Shown here piece by piece: positions 15,890-24,509 of a stretch of DNA of 64,000 nucleotides; position 1 is the stretch's first letter, and each line of letters begins with the position of its first letter. Under the pieces are notes generated by a model. That model saw only the letters and a program-made list of their open reading frames with translations, made no database searches and was not told the origin of the DNA. A program made the position numbers and the translations under genes. The DNA is from Amycolatopsis circi (GTDB lineage Bacteria; Actinomycetota; Actinomycetes; Mycobacteriales; Pseudonocardiaceae), in contig NZ_PQIA01000013.1 of NCBI RefSeq assembly GCF_003385235.1, positions 62,001 through 126,000 on the forward strand, in the 5' to 3' direction.

Positions 15890-16260
15890 GAGGCGATTTC
15901 GCCACCGCCTGACGCGCCGACCAAGGATCGCGCGAGGTGATTCACCTAGCGAGGCACCCAGCGATCGCGCGCCACGATCTCCGCGTCACCTCGCGCCGCC
16001 CAGCGATCGTGCCAGGTAATTGCCCTGTCACCTGGCACGTCCCGCCGCGGCCGGGCGCCGCGATCTCCCCGCCACCTCGCACCATCCACCGATCGCGCAA
16101 CGCGATAGCTCCGTCACCTAGCGAGTTACGCCGCAGCCGGACGAGACGATCTCCCCGCCACCTCACGCCACCCGGCGATCGCGCAACGCGATAGCCCCGT
16201 CACCTAGCGAGTCACGCCGCGGTCAGCCGAGGCCATTCCCCGGTCACCTCGCGAGCCGGG
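15890..16260. repeat. Tandem array of about five degenerate 82-86 bp repeats
   Basis: The anchor CGATCTCC or a close variant recurs at 15894, 15976, 16061, 16147 and about 16233, giving periods of 82, 85, 86 and 86. The best-conserved stretch (16091-16133 and 16177-16219) differs at two or three positions and contains GATCGCGCAACGCGATAG and CCGTCACCTAGCGAGT. Several units can form hairpins, for example GAGGTGA-T-TCACCT near 15936. This array fills the gap of almost 390 bp between the PRTase and VOC genes, and its last unit runs into the VOC 3' end and supplies its stop codon. No gene can be supported in it. Confidence 0.8.
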
Positions 16261-16642
16261 CGCGGGCCTCCTCGGTTTGCGGCGCGAACAGGTTGACCAG
16301 ATTGCCGTCCGGATCGCGGAACAGCAGCGAACGGTTGCCCCACGGCATCGTCGTCGGCTCCTGCACCACCTCCGGCAGCAGCGGCCGCAGCCGCGCGAAC
16401 TCTCGGTCCACGTCCTCGACCTGGAACTCCAGGATGACGGTCCAGTTCGATTGCGGCACCGCCGCACCCGCACTGAACAGCGTCATCGTCTCGGCGCTGC
16501 CGATCGCCAGCGTCGCGGTCTCGCCGACGAACTCGGCGAACTGCTTCGCCGGCCTGCTCGCCACGAGCCCGGTCACCTGCTCGTAGAAGGACGTCAGACG
16601 GTCGATGTCGCCGGTGATGATCCGGACTGAAGTCAGCTGCAC
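16244..16642 (-). CDS. VOC (glyoxalase/bleomycin-resistance) family protein
   Basis: A protein of about 132 aa with two beta-alpha-beta-beta-beta units: an N-terminal half around SVRIITGDIDRLTSFYEQVTG and a C-terminal half ending in LLFRDPDGNLVNLF, the typical vicinal-oxygen-chelate signature. These are usually metal-dependent isomerases, dioxygenases or drug-binding proteins; the activity here is unknown. GTG at 16642 is preferred over TTG at 16648 because AGGA lies eight bases before it. It is divergent from the WYL regulator, which probably controls it. Its C-terminus and stop codon come from the last copy of the repeat array. Confidence 0.82.
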   Translation of the reverse strand: MQLTSVRIITGDIDRLTSFYEQVTGLVASRPAKQFAEFVGETATLAIGSAETMTLFSAGAAVPQSNWTVILEFQVEDVDREFARLRPLLPEVVQEPTTMPWGNRSLLFRDPDGNLVNLFAPQTEEARARLAR

Positions 16643-16728
16643 GGCCAAGTTCCTCTCTCTGGTTGCTTGGTGGCCACGCTAGGAGCAATAGTGGACAGGA
16701 TCCGCCCGGTATTGCGAGAATTCTCCGC

Positions 16729-17727
16729 ATGACCCGGCCGATCGCCCGCGTGCTGGCCCTGCTGGAGATCCTCCAGGGCGGCGGCACCCGGACCGTCGCC
16801 GAACTCGCCGGGCGGCTCGGCGTGGACGAGCGCACCGTCCGCCGGTACGTCGAGCACCTGCTTGACCTGGACATTCCGGTCCGCTCCGTGCGCGGCCGCT
16901 ACGGCGGGTACCGGCTCGCCCCCGGCTACCGGATGCCGCCGCTGATGCTCACCGACGAGGAGGCGCTCGCGGTCCTGCTCGGGCTGGTCGCCGGTCGGCG
17001 CGCGGGGCTGGTCACCACGTCGGTGGCGGCTGCGGAAAGCGCGGTCGCGAAGGTCCGCCGGGTACTGCCCGAAGCGCTCGGCCGTCGGCTCGACGCGTTG
17101 CTGGAGGTCGCCGACTTCACCGCACCCGCGCGTGCCTCGCTCACCGCCGAGGCCGAAGTGCTTCTCGCGGTCGCCGAGGCAGCACGCGACCAGCGTCCGG
17201 TCAAGATCGCCTACACCGCGGCCCACGGACGAAGCAGCGAACGCGTCGTCGAGCCGTACGGTGTCGTGGCACATTCCGGCCGTTGGTATCTCACCGGCTT
17301 CGACTCAAGTGCCGGACAGGTGCGCACGTTCCGCGTCGACCGCATCGAGCGGGCCGAACCGCAGGACGGAACCTTCAGCGCCCCAACGGATTTCGACCCC
17401 ACGCAGCAGGTTCTCACCGGCATCGCCGAAGCACCGCATCGGCATGCCGTATCCGTGCGGATACGCGCTGCGGCGGAGGAGATCCGCGCGGTGTTCCCGC
17501 CGTCCATCGCCATCCTGGAGGCAGACGGCCCATGGACGCGGGCGCGGATCCGGGCCGAACGGCTCGACTGGATCCCGCCGCGACTCGCCGCGCTCGACCG
17601 GCCGTTCGTCATCGAGCAGCCCGACGCCCTCCGCGACCAGATGCGCGCCCTCGCCGACCGCCTGACTGGTTACGCCGGATCAGACTCCAGCGCGACATCC
17701 AGCAGCGCGCCCAACTCGTTGAGCTGA
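16729..17727 (+). CDS. HTH/WYL-domain transcriptional regulator
   Basis: The 332-aa protein has an N-terminal winged helix (RVLALLEILQGGGTRTVAELAGRLGV, then ERTVRRYVEHL) and a WYL domain whose name-giving residues are visible in GRWYLTGFD, followed by FRVDRIERAE and a C-terminal WCX-like segment. WYL regulators bind nucleic-acid or nucleotide ligands and in actinomycetes often control a neighbouring enzyme or DNA-damage genes. The divergent VOC gene 86 bp away is the likely target. Its 3' end overlaps the convergent MarR gene by 58 nt. Confidence 0.88.
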   Translation: MTRPIARVLALLEILQGGGTRTVAELAGRLGVDERTVRRYVEHLLDLDIPVRSVRGRYGGYRLAPGYRMPPLMLTDEEALAVLLGLVAGRRAGLVTTSVAAAESAVAKVRRVLPEALGRRLDALLEVADFTAPARASLTAEAEVLLAVAEAARDQRPVKIAYTAAHGRSSERVVEPYGVVAHSGRWYLTGFDSSAGQVRTFRVDRIERAEPQDGTFSAPTDFDPTQQVLTGIAEAPHRHAVSVRIRAAAEEIRAVFPPSIAILEADGPWTRARIRAERLDWIPPRLAALDRPFVIEQPDALRDQMRALADRLTGYAGSDSSATSSSAPNSLS

Positions 17728-18089
17728 GCCGCCGAAAGCCGGTTGAACGACGCCTTCACCACGACGTCCGCGAGTTCCTGCCCCGCCGCCCGCAGCTCCG
17801 CGCCCTTCTCCGTCAACCGATGCCGCACCGCGCGGCCCGGCCCGGGCACCCGCTCGATCAGGCCGCGGTCGACCATCCGCGCGGCCAGCGTGCCGAAGGA
17901 CTGGTCGGTCTGGAAAGTCAGCACGGCGAGGTCGTGCAGCGACGCCTCCGGGTGATTGTCCAAGTGCCGCAACGTGTCCCACTGCACCAGCGACAGGCCG
18001 AGCGGCTGCAACGCCTGACTCAGCGCACGGTGATGGCGGTGCTGCAGGCGCTTGACGGCCAGTGCGACGTCGGCGTGGCGGTACCTCAT
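17670..18089 (-). CDS. MarR-family transcriptional regulator
   Basis: A protein of about 139 aa with the MarR winged helix: LVQWDTLRHLDNHPEASLHDLAV, QTDQSFGTLAARMVDRGLIERV and the wing GRAVRHRLTEKG. ATG at 18089 is assumed; a TTG at 18113 is in frame. It is divergent from an alpha/beta hydrolase gene with 66 bp between starts, and that gap contains a perfect 12-bp palindrome suitable for a MarR dimer. It probably represses itself and the hydrolase, with an aromatic or other small ligand as inducer. Confidence 0.88.
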   Translation of the reverse strand: MRYRHADVALAVKRLQHRHHRALSQALQPLGLSLVQWDTLRHLDNHPEASLHDLAVLTFQTDQSFGTLAARMVDRGLIERVPGPGRAVRHRLTEKGAELRAAGQELADVVVKASFNRLSAAQLNELGALLDVALESDPA

Positions 18090-18135
18090 GACCGAGGAGC
18101 CTACCCGCTTCAAGACAGCTTGCTTATCTCAACTT

Positions 18136-18147
18136 CCTTATATAAGG
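18136..18147. promoter_or_regulatory. MarR-type operator palindrome
   Basis: CCTTATATAAGG is a perfect 12-bp palindrome in an otherwise GC-rich sequence, lying 9 bp before the hydrolase ATG and overlapping its AAGG ribosome-binding site. It sits between the divergent MarR and hydrolase genes, the usual place for MarR autoregulation. Confidence 0.7.
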
Positions 18148-18155
18148 TTCCTGAT

Positions 18156-18932
18156 ATGACGTCCGCCAAGACCCTCCAACTCGCCGGCCCGGTCGAGTTC
18201 ACCGTCCAGGACCGCGACCGCACCCAGACGTTCCTGCTCCTGCACGGCGGAGGCGGCGTCGCGACGATGGCCGGTTTCGCCGACCTCCTGGCCGAACGCA
18301 CGCGCTCGCGAGTGCTGCTGCCCACCCATCCCGGCTTCAGCGGCACGCCGAAAGCCGCCGAACTCACCGACGTCACCGCGCTGGCCAAGGCGTACGTCAC
18401 GATGCTTGACCACCTCGACGCCTCGAACGTCACCGTGGTCGGCAACTCCTTCGGCGGCTGGCTGGCCGCCGCAATCGCCCTGCTGCACAGCCCGCGCGTC
18501 AGCCGCGCGGTGATCCTCGACGGCATCGGCATCGAGGTCGACGGCCATCCACTGGCCGACGTCCGCGGCAAGACGGTCGCCGAGATCCAGCAGTTCTCGT
18601 TCCACGACCCGGCGAAGGCACCGACCCCGCCGCCCGGCAGCACCGGCCCGAGCCCGGACGTCGTGGCGCTGGTCGGTTACACCGGCCCGACGATGGCCGA
18701 CCCGACCCTGGCCGAACGGCTGGGCAAAGCGGAGACGCCGGTCCATGTCCTGTGGGGCGAAAGCGACCGCATCGCCGACCCGCAGTACGGCACGGCTTTC
18801 GCCGCCGCGATCCCCGGGGCGACGTTCACCGTGCTGCCTCGTACCGGGCATTTGCCGCAGGTCGAAACTCCGGAGGAACTGCTCGACGCACTGCTCGCTC
18901 TTGACGGAAAGCCCGCAGAAGCCGGGTTCTAG
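18156..18932 (+). CDS. Alpha/beta-fold hydrolase
   Basis: A 258-aa hydrolase with the oxyanion-hole LLLHGGGG, nucleophile elbow GNSFGG, acid GESDRIAD and the catalytic His in RTGHLPQ, the complete alpha/beta-hydrolase triad in normal order. No signal peptide, so cytoplasmic. The substrate is unknown; esterase or C-C hydrolase activity is typical for such MarR-paired genes. ATG at 18156 with AAGG eight bases upstream; the frame is open for a long way upstream but without similarity. Regulation by the divergent MarR protein is likely from the palindrome overlapping the start region. Confidence 0.88.
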   Translation: MTSAKTLQLAGPVEFTVQDRDRTQTFLLLHGGGGVATMAGFADLLAERTRSRVLLPTHPGFSGTPKAAELTDVTALAKAYVTMLDHLDASNVTVVGNSFGGWLAAAIALLHSPRVSRAVILDGIGIEVDGHPLADVRGKTVAEIQQFSFHDPAKAPTPPPGSTGPSPDVVALVGYTGPTMADPTLAERLGKAETPVHVLWGESDRIADPQYGTAFAAAIPGATFTVLPRTGHLPQVETPEELLDALLALDGKPAEAGF

Positions 18933-19328
18933 CCCTCGAAGGTGGGTCGCACCGCGAACCCTTGGCCGAACGCCTCCCCTAGTTCCCGGACCAAAAGCGG
19001 CCCGCAGCCCCGCACTTCCAAGCGCAACACTCACCGTCTGCTCCACGCCGAACGCGCACCGTAAACTGCAGTCCTCAGAGGAACTACCCGTCACCGACGC
19101 GCGACGATCGCCAGCCATCGATGAGCTTTCCAGTCTGCGGTAGCCAAGCGCGACCCAGAACTAGCAGGTCAAAGCGCTAAACGTCTCCCCGAAACTAGAT
19201 CCCGACCAGACCTTCAGCCCTCCCGTACTACGACCAGTTGCGGATTAAAAAATGGCAACTACTGCTTGCTGATATCTCAACTCACACCTACTGTGATCCC
19301 AGTCGCTCGCTGAACGAAGGAGATCGCA
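18933..19328. other. Intergenic region of 396 bp before hyuA
   Basis: No gene can be supported here. The first 300 bases have no recognisable repeat. From about 19240 the sequence becomes AT-richer and contains one of the two intergenic TGRTATCTCA decamers (19270-19279), a short inverted repeat ACTG-TGATCC-CAGT (19290-19303), and AAGGAG ending six bases before the hyuA GTG. The hyuA promoter is presumably in this last part. Confidence 0.6.
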
Positions 19329-21431
19329 GTGCCTCGCAGTCACGATCCTCGACCGGCCGGCTGGCGGGTCGGCGCCGACATCGGCGGCACGTTCACCGAC
19401 GTCATCGCGCTGGGCCCGGACGGGGAGATCGTCCCGATGAAGGTCCCGTCGACGCCGCCCGACTACGGCGCGGGCGTCGTGACGGCGACGACCGCGGTGC
19501 TGTCGTCCGCCGGTACGCAACCGGAGTCGGTGGTCGCGATGCTGCACGGCACCACCGTGGCCACCAACGCGATCCTGTCGATGAGCGGCGTCCGGACCGC
19601 GGTAGTCACCACCCGGGGCTTTCGCGACGTGCTGGAAATCGGGCGGCTGCGGCGTCCGGCGCTCTACGACCTGTCCTGGTCGAAGCCGGAACCGTTGGCC
19701 CGCCGCAGGAATCGCTACGAACTCGACCAGCGCATCGCCGCCGACGGGCAGCTCTCCCCCGCGACCGACGAGGACGAAGTCCGTGCGCTGGCCGGGCAAT
19801 TGCGCGCGGACGGCATCGAAGCGGTGGCCGTATGCCTGATCAACTCCTACGTCCGGCCGGACGAGGAGCGCCGGGTCGCCGAGTTGCTGCGCACCGAACT
19901 GCCGGACGTCTACGTCACCGCGTCGGTCGACGTTTCCCCGCAGCCGCACGAGTTCGAACGCACCAGCACGGCCGCGGTCAACGCGTACGTCGGCCCGGCG
20001 GTGCACGGTTACCTCACCCGGCTGGAAGCGGGACTGCGCGCGGAAAACGTCCACGCGCCGCTGCTGGTCATGCAGTCCAGCGGCGGATTGCTCGATGCCG
20101 CTTCGGTCGCGCAGCGGCCGGTGCAGATCATCGAGTCCGGCCCGGCGGCCGGTGTCACCGCAGTGCAGAAGCTGGCGCAGCTGATCGGTCTGTCCACAGT
20201 CGTCGCCTTCGACATGGGCGGAACCACGGCGAAAGCCTCGCTGATCGAGCACGGGGAACCGTTCGTCTCGGCGGACTACGAGGTCGGCGGCGGGATGAAT
20301 GTGGCGCGCGGGCTCAGTTCCGGGGCCGGCCACCCGGTGCGGGCTCCGTCGATCGACATCGCCGAGGTCGGTTCCGGCGGCGGCAGCATCATCTCGGTCG
20401 ATCCCGCCGGCGCGCTCCACGTCGGGCCGACGAGCGCCGGGTCACGTCCAGGGCCGGCCTGCTATGGCCAGGGCGGCGAACTGCCGACCCTGACGGATGC
20501 CAACGTCACGCTTGGATATCTCAGCCCGCGGTCGCTGGCAGGCGGCCGCGTCGCGATTCATCCGGACCTTGCCGAAAAAGCACTGTCCACAGTGGCCGAA
20601 CAGCTCGGCGATGACATATCAGGAGCCGCCCGCGGGGCATATCAGGTCGCCGTCTCCAGTATGACAACCGCGGTCAAAGCGGTGACCAGCGAACGAGGCA
20701 GGGATCCGCGAGAGGCCACGATGGTCGCGTTCGGCGGCGCGGGTCCGCTGTACGCCGCCGCGCTGGCCCGCGAATTGGGTATCGACACTGTGCTCGTGCC
20801 GGTGCACCCCGGGCTGTTCAGCAGTCTCGGCCTGCTCGTCGCCGACACCGAACGGCACGAACTCTCGCCGTACCGCGCCGAGTTCGCTGAGATACCAGCG
20901 CTCGCCAAGGAATTCGCTCGGCTGGCCGAAAAGGTGCGCGAGGAACTCGGCGAAGACGCGGTCGTGGACCGGCTGCTGGACCTGCGTTACCGCGGCCAGC
21001 GATTCGAGCTGCGAATCCGCGTTCCCGACGGCGAACTCACCGAAGACCTGCTCGCCGAGACCCGAGCCCGGTTCCACGCCGAACACAAGCGCACTTACGG
21101 CCGCGCCGGTACCGACGATCTGGTCGAACCGGTCAATCTCCGGGTGCGCGGAAGGCAGCCGACCCCAGTGTCCATTTCGGACGTACTGGCCCTCCCCGAT
21201 ACCGATACCGAGACCGAGACCGATACCGACACCACCGCACCGAAGACCCGCGAATGCCGTTTCGCTGAAACAGTTTCCGCACCCGTCATCACCCGGTCCG
21301 CGCTCGGCGCCGAGCCAGCGGACGGGCCGATGATCATCGAGGACATGGACGCCACCACCCTGGTCCCGCCCGGCGCCCAAGCGCACCGCGACCGGTTCAA
21401 CAACATCGTGATCACCTGGAGTGCCGCATGA
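19329..21431 (+). CDS. hyuA: Hydantoinase/oxoprolinase A subunit
   Basis: The 700-aa protein is a full-length HyuA with the N-terminal ATPase-type phosphate loop ADIGGTFTDV, the central ESGPAAGV and AFDMGGTTAKASL motifs, and the GSGGGSI segment. HyuA/HyuB proteins hydrolyse cyclic amides (5-oxoproline, N-methylhydantoin) with ATP, or carboxylate ketones in related enzymes. The start is GTG at 19329 with AAGGAG six bases upstream. Near residue 624 it contains a six-fold 6-bp microsatellite (21198-21233) coding for alternating Asp/Glu and Thr, in a linker region. The stop overlaps hyuB by ATGA. Confidence 0.93.
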   Translation: MPRSHDPRPAGWRVGADIGGTFTDVIALGPDGEIVPMKVPSTPPDYGAGVVTATTAVLSSAGTQPESVVAMLHGTTVATNAILSMSGVRTAVVTTRGFRDVLEIGRLRRPALYDLSWSKPEPLARRRNRYELDQRIAADGQLSPATDEDEVRALAGQLRADGIEAVAVCLINSYVRPDEERRVAELLRTELPDVYVTASVDVSPQPHEFERTSTAAVNAYVGPAVHGYLTRLEAGLRAENVHAPLLVMQSSGGLLDAASVAQRPVQIIESGPAAGVTAVQKLAQLIGLSTVVAFDMGGTTAKASLIEHGEPFVSADYEVGGGMNVARGLSSGAGHPVRAPSIDIAEVGSGGGSIISVDPAGALHVGPTSAGSRPGPACYGQGGELPTLTDANVTLGYLSPRSLAGGRVAIHPDLAEKALSTVAEQLGDDISGAARGAYQVAVSSMTTAVKAVTSERGRDPREATMVAFGGAGPLYAAALARELGIDTVLVPVHPGLFSSLGLLVADTERHELSPYRAEFAEIPALAKEFARLAEKVREELGEDAVVDRLLDLRYRGQRFELRIRVPDGELTEDLLAETRARFHAEHKRTYGRAGTDDLVEPVNLRVRGRQPTPVSISDVLALPDTDTETETDTDTTAPKTRECRFAETVSAPVITRSALGAEPADGPMIIEDMDATTLVPPGAQAHRDRFNNIVITWSAA
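21198..21233 (+). repeat. In-frame 6-bp microsatellite, six copies
   Basis: GATACC, GATACC, GAGACC, GAGACC, GATACC, GACACC follow one another inside hyuA and encode an acidic/Thr linker between domains. Unit length is two codons, so copy-number changes keep the frame. The GATACC unit overlaps the core of the dispersed decamer found elsewhere in the window. Confidence 0.75.
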
Positions 21432-23140
21432 TCCGCGACGCCGTGACGTTCGAGGTCTTCCGCAACGCCGTCACCGGGATCGCCGACGAAATGGCGATCA
21501 CCATCCTGCGCACCGCGCATTCTCAGCTCGTCGCGTCCAGCATGGACTTCTCCGCCGCGCTGTGCGACGCCCGCGGCCGGGTGATCGCCCAGGCGAACAC
21601 ACTGCCGGTGCACCTCGGGTCCATTCCGGACGCGATGGAGGCGATCTTCGCCGAGTTCGGCGATTCGGTCCGGCCCGGCGACCTCTACCTGCTCAACGAC
21701 CCGTCGCTCGGCGGCATGCACCTGCCGGACATCTTCGCGGTTTCCCCGGTGTTCACCGGAGAAACGCTGCTCGGCTTCGCGGTCACCGTCGTCAACCACA
21801 CCGACGTCGGCGGCTGGGCGGCCGGGTCGATGGCAGTCCAGTCGACTAATATCTTTGCCGAGGGAATTCAGATCCCACCGTCGCGGCTGATCGACGCCGG
21901 CACCACGAACGAAACCTTCCTGCGCGTGCTGCTGCGCAACGTCCGCGAACCGGAGCTTCTGCGCGGCGACCTCGAATCCCAGCTGGCCGCCTGCCACACC
22001 GGAGCCGAGGGCCTGCGCGCCCTCGCCGCGCGGCACGGCGTCGAACGGCTCTCCGAGCTGATCGACGAACTGCTCGACTACTCCGAAACCCTGCTGCGCG
22101 CCGCGCTCGCCGAAGCCGTGCCCGGCACGTACGAGTTCACCGATCACATCGACGACGACGGCCTCGGCTCCGGGCCGATCCCGATCCGCGTCAAGGCGAC
22201 GCTGTCGGAGTCCGGGATCGAACTCGACTTCACCGGTTCCTCGCCGCAGGTCGCCTCCGCGCTCAACGCGACCGAATCGTTCACCCGCTCCGCCGCCTAC
22301 GCCGCGCTGCAAGGCGTCCTCGCCTCTGACATTCCGGCGAACAGCGGCTTCTACCGGCCGTTCAGCTTCGTCATCCCGGAAGCGTCCATCCTCAATGGAC
22401 AGCGCCCGGCCGCTCGCGGCGCGCGCGGGCTGGTCGGCTTCCGGATCATCGACGCGGTGCTCGGCGCGCTCGCGCCGGTGTTCCCGGACCGGGTGCCGGC
22501 CGCGGGCGAAGGCGGCCCGGACGGCATCGCGATCGGTCTCGTCGGGCCGGACGGCGCGTCCATGGTGCTGTGGGATCCGCTCGCCGGCGCGTGGGGCGCC
22601 CGGCCCGACCGCGACGGCGTCGACGGGATCAGCTCGCTGGGCGCGAACCTGACCAACACGCCGGTCGAAGAACTCGAACGCTCCGGCCACCTCCGCATCG
22701 ACGGCTACGGCTACCTGCCCGACAGCGGCGGCGCGGGACGATGGCGCGGCGGGCTCGCGACGTTCCGCGACATGACGCTGCTGGCTCCCGAGGCCAGCGT
22801 GCAGATCCGGTCCGACCGGCGGAAGTTCCTGCCGTACGGGCTGTCCGGCGGCGCGCCGGGGACTCCGTCGCTCAACGTGCTCGACCGAGGCGGGCCGGAC
22901 GAACGCGTGCTGGAGTCCAAACCGCACTTCGCCATGACCGCCGGCGCCCGGCACCGGCACGTGACCGCGGGCGGGGGCGGCCACGGACATCCGTTCGGCC
23001 GCGAGCCGGAGCGGGTGCTCGAAGACGTCCTGGACGGCAAGGTCACCCGCGAGGGGGCCGAACGGGACTACGGCGTCGTCATCGCCGACGGGGGGATCGA
23101 CCGGGCCGCCACCGCCGCCGCACGCGGCGGGGCGCGCTGA
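21428..23140 (+). CDS. hyuB: Hydantoinase/oxoprolinase B subunit
   Basis: A 570-aa HyuB protein. It begins IRDAVTFEVFRNAVTGIADEM, the usual HyuB N-terminus, and contains LYLLNDPSLGGMHLPDI and NHTDVGGW, conserved in the family. With HyuA it forms the ATP-dependent cyclic amidase. The start codon overlaps the hyuA stop by 4 nt. A transporter gene follows after 40 bp. Substrate cannot be assigned from sequence; the downstream genes suggest a nitrogen-containing acid that ends as an acyl-CoA. Confidence 0.93.
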   Translation: MIRDAVTFEVFRNAVTGIADEMAITILRTAHSQLVASSMDFSAALCDARGRVIAQANTLPVHLGSIPDAMEAIFAEFGDSVRPGDLYLLNDPSLGGMHLPDIFAVSPVFTGETLLGFAVTVVNHTDVGGWAAGSMAVQSTNIFAEGIQIPPSRLIDAGTTNETFLRVLLRNVREPELLRGDLESQLAACHTGAEGLRALAARHGVERLSELIDELLDYSETLLRAALAEAVPGTYEFTDHIDDDGLGSGPIPIRVKATLSESGIELDFTGSSPQVASALNATESFTRSAAYAALQGVLASDIPANSGFYRPFSFVIPEASILNGQRPAARGARGLVGFRIIDAVLGALAPVFPDRVPAAGEGGPDGIAIGLVGPDGASMVLWDPLAGAWGARPDRDGVDGISSLGANLTNTPVEELERSGHLRIDGYGYLPDSGGAGRWRGGLATFRDMTLLAPEASVQIRSDRRKFLPYGLSGGAPGTPSLNVLDRGGPDERVLESKPHFAMTAGARHRHVTAGGGGHGHPFGREPERVLEDVLDGKVTREGAERDYGVVIADGGIDRAATAAARGGAR

Positions 23141-23180
23141 CGCACCACCATTCCCATTCCCCGACAGATCGGACTTCGCC

Positions 23181-24509
23181 ATGAGTTCCCATGTCGCCGC
23201 GGGCCGGAGCACTGTCGCACCGAGCACCTGGCGGAAAGCGGGCATCCGGATCATCCCGCTGGTCGGTCTCGCCTACGTGGCCAGCTACATCGACCGCGCC
23301 AACGTCGGCTATCTCGCCGCCCCGATGTCGCGCGACCTGCACCTGAGCACCGGCCAGATCGGGCTCGCCGCCGGACTGTTCTTCATCGGCTACATCCTCG
23401 TCGAGGTGCCGAGCAACCTGGCGCTGCGGCGGTTCGGCGCGCGGAAATGGATCGCGCGCATCATGATCACCTGGGGCCTGGTCACCGCGGCCACCGCGAC
23501 GGTCAATTCGGCCGCGACGCTGTATCTGGCGCGGCTTTTGCTCGGGTTCGCCGAGGCCGGGCTCGTCGCCGGGATCCTGCTGTACCTGACTCTGTGGTTC
23601 CCGCGCCGCCAGCGGTCCTGGGCGTTGTCGGCGTTCTTCCTGATGACACCGGTGGCCTCGATCATCGGCTCGCCGCTGGCCGCCGCGCTGCTCGAATGGG
23701 GCCGGCAACTGTTCGGCATCGCGGGCTGGCGGGCGCTGTTCCTGGTCGAAGGCCTGCTGACGGTCGCGGTCAGCGTCCTCATCTTCGTCTTCCTTCCCGA
23801 CCGCCCGGCCACCGCCCGCTGGCTCGACGACGACGAGAAGGCCGCGATCGAGGCGACGCTGGCCGCCGAAGCCGAAGAACACCGGGCCCACGGTGCGCTT
23901 TCCGGGCTGCGCGAGGCGCTGACCAGCCGCCGGGTCTGGGTCATGGCCGTGACGTGGTTCGCGATCGCGTTCGGGCTTTACCCGCTCCAGTTCTTCCTGC
24001 CGACGATGCTCCGGTCCATCACGCACAGCATCGGCGGCGCCGGAGATGTCAGCAGCGTCCTGTTGTCCGCGATCCCCTACGCGGTGGCATTGCTGGCGCT
24101 GCTGGCGTGGGCTCGGTTCGCGGCCCGGCGTACCGCAGTGACCGCTACTGCCATCCCCATGGCGCTCGGTATTGTCGGCCTGCTGCTGGCGACGATCACC
24201 AGCAGCGGCACGCTGTTCGTGATCGCGGTCTGCCTGAGCGTCTCCGGGATTCTCACCGCGATGCCGCAGTTCTGGCGGATCCCGGCGATCGGGCTGACCG
24301 GCGCGGCCGCCGCGTCCGGGATCGCGCTGATCAACTCGGTCAGCAACCTCAGCGGGTTCATCGGCCCGTACTTCACCGGCGCGGTCGCGTCGGCGACCGG
24401 CAGTTTCACCTATGCGCTGCTGGCGATCGCGGTCATCATGACCGCGGGACTGACCGCCCTGCTCACCACCGGGCGGCGGATGGAACGACTGGACGGGGAC
24501 CTTTCATGA
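23181..24509 (+). CDS. MFS transporter, anion:cation symporter (ACS) family
   Basis: A 442-aa protein with about 12 hydrophobic segments. The opening segment AYVASYIDRANVGYLAAPM and the following GYILVEVPSNLALRRFGARKW are the signature of the phthalate/hydroxyphenylacetate/glucarate importer branch of MFS, which bring organic anions in with H+ or Na+. Placed between hyuB and an isochorismatase-fold gene it is most likely the uptake system for the substrate of this operon. No clear ribosome-binding site precedes the ATG; the next gene overlaps its stop by 4 nt. Confidence 0.9.
   Translation: MSSHVAAGRSTVAPSTWRKAGIRIIPLVGLAYVASYIDRANVGYLAAPMSRDLHLSTGQIGLAAGLFFIGYILVEVPSNLALRRFGARKWIARIMITWGLVTAATATVNSAATLYLARLLLGFAEAGLVAGILLYLTLWFPRRQRSWALSAFFLMTPVASIIGSPLAAALLEWGRQLFGIAGWRALFLVEGLLTVAVSVLIFVFLPDRPATARWLDDDEKAAIEATLAAEAEEHRAHGALSGLREALTSRRVWVMAVTWFAIAFGLYPLQFFLPTMLRSITHSIGGAGDVSSVLLSAIPYAVALLALLAWARFAARRTAVTATAIPMALGIVGLLLATITSSGTLFVIAVCLSVSGILTAMPQFWRIPAIGLTGAAAASGIALINSVSNLSGFIGPYFTGAVASATGSFTYALLAIAVIMTAGLTALLTTGRRMERLDGDLS

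Noticed and set aside
15890..16260. CRISPR array
   Set aside because: The repeat period is constant and the whole unit is conserved, with no unique spacers and no cas genes nearby.
18745..19143. Possible small gene at the end of the hydrolase gene
   Set aside because: Most of it overlaps the hydrolase in another frame, there is no ribosome-binding site, and the non-overlapping tail has no similarity that I recognise.
19245..20420. Long open frame on the minus strand opposite hyuA
   Set aside because: It is the antisense shadow of hyuA; it has no family motif and its Arg/Gly-rich composition follows from GC-rich third positions.
21095..23254. Long open frame on the minus strand opposite hyuA and hyuB
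   Set aside because: Both plus-strand proteins are clear family members with coupled starts; the minus frame has no recognisable domain.
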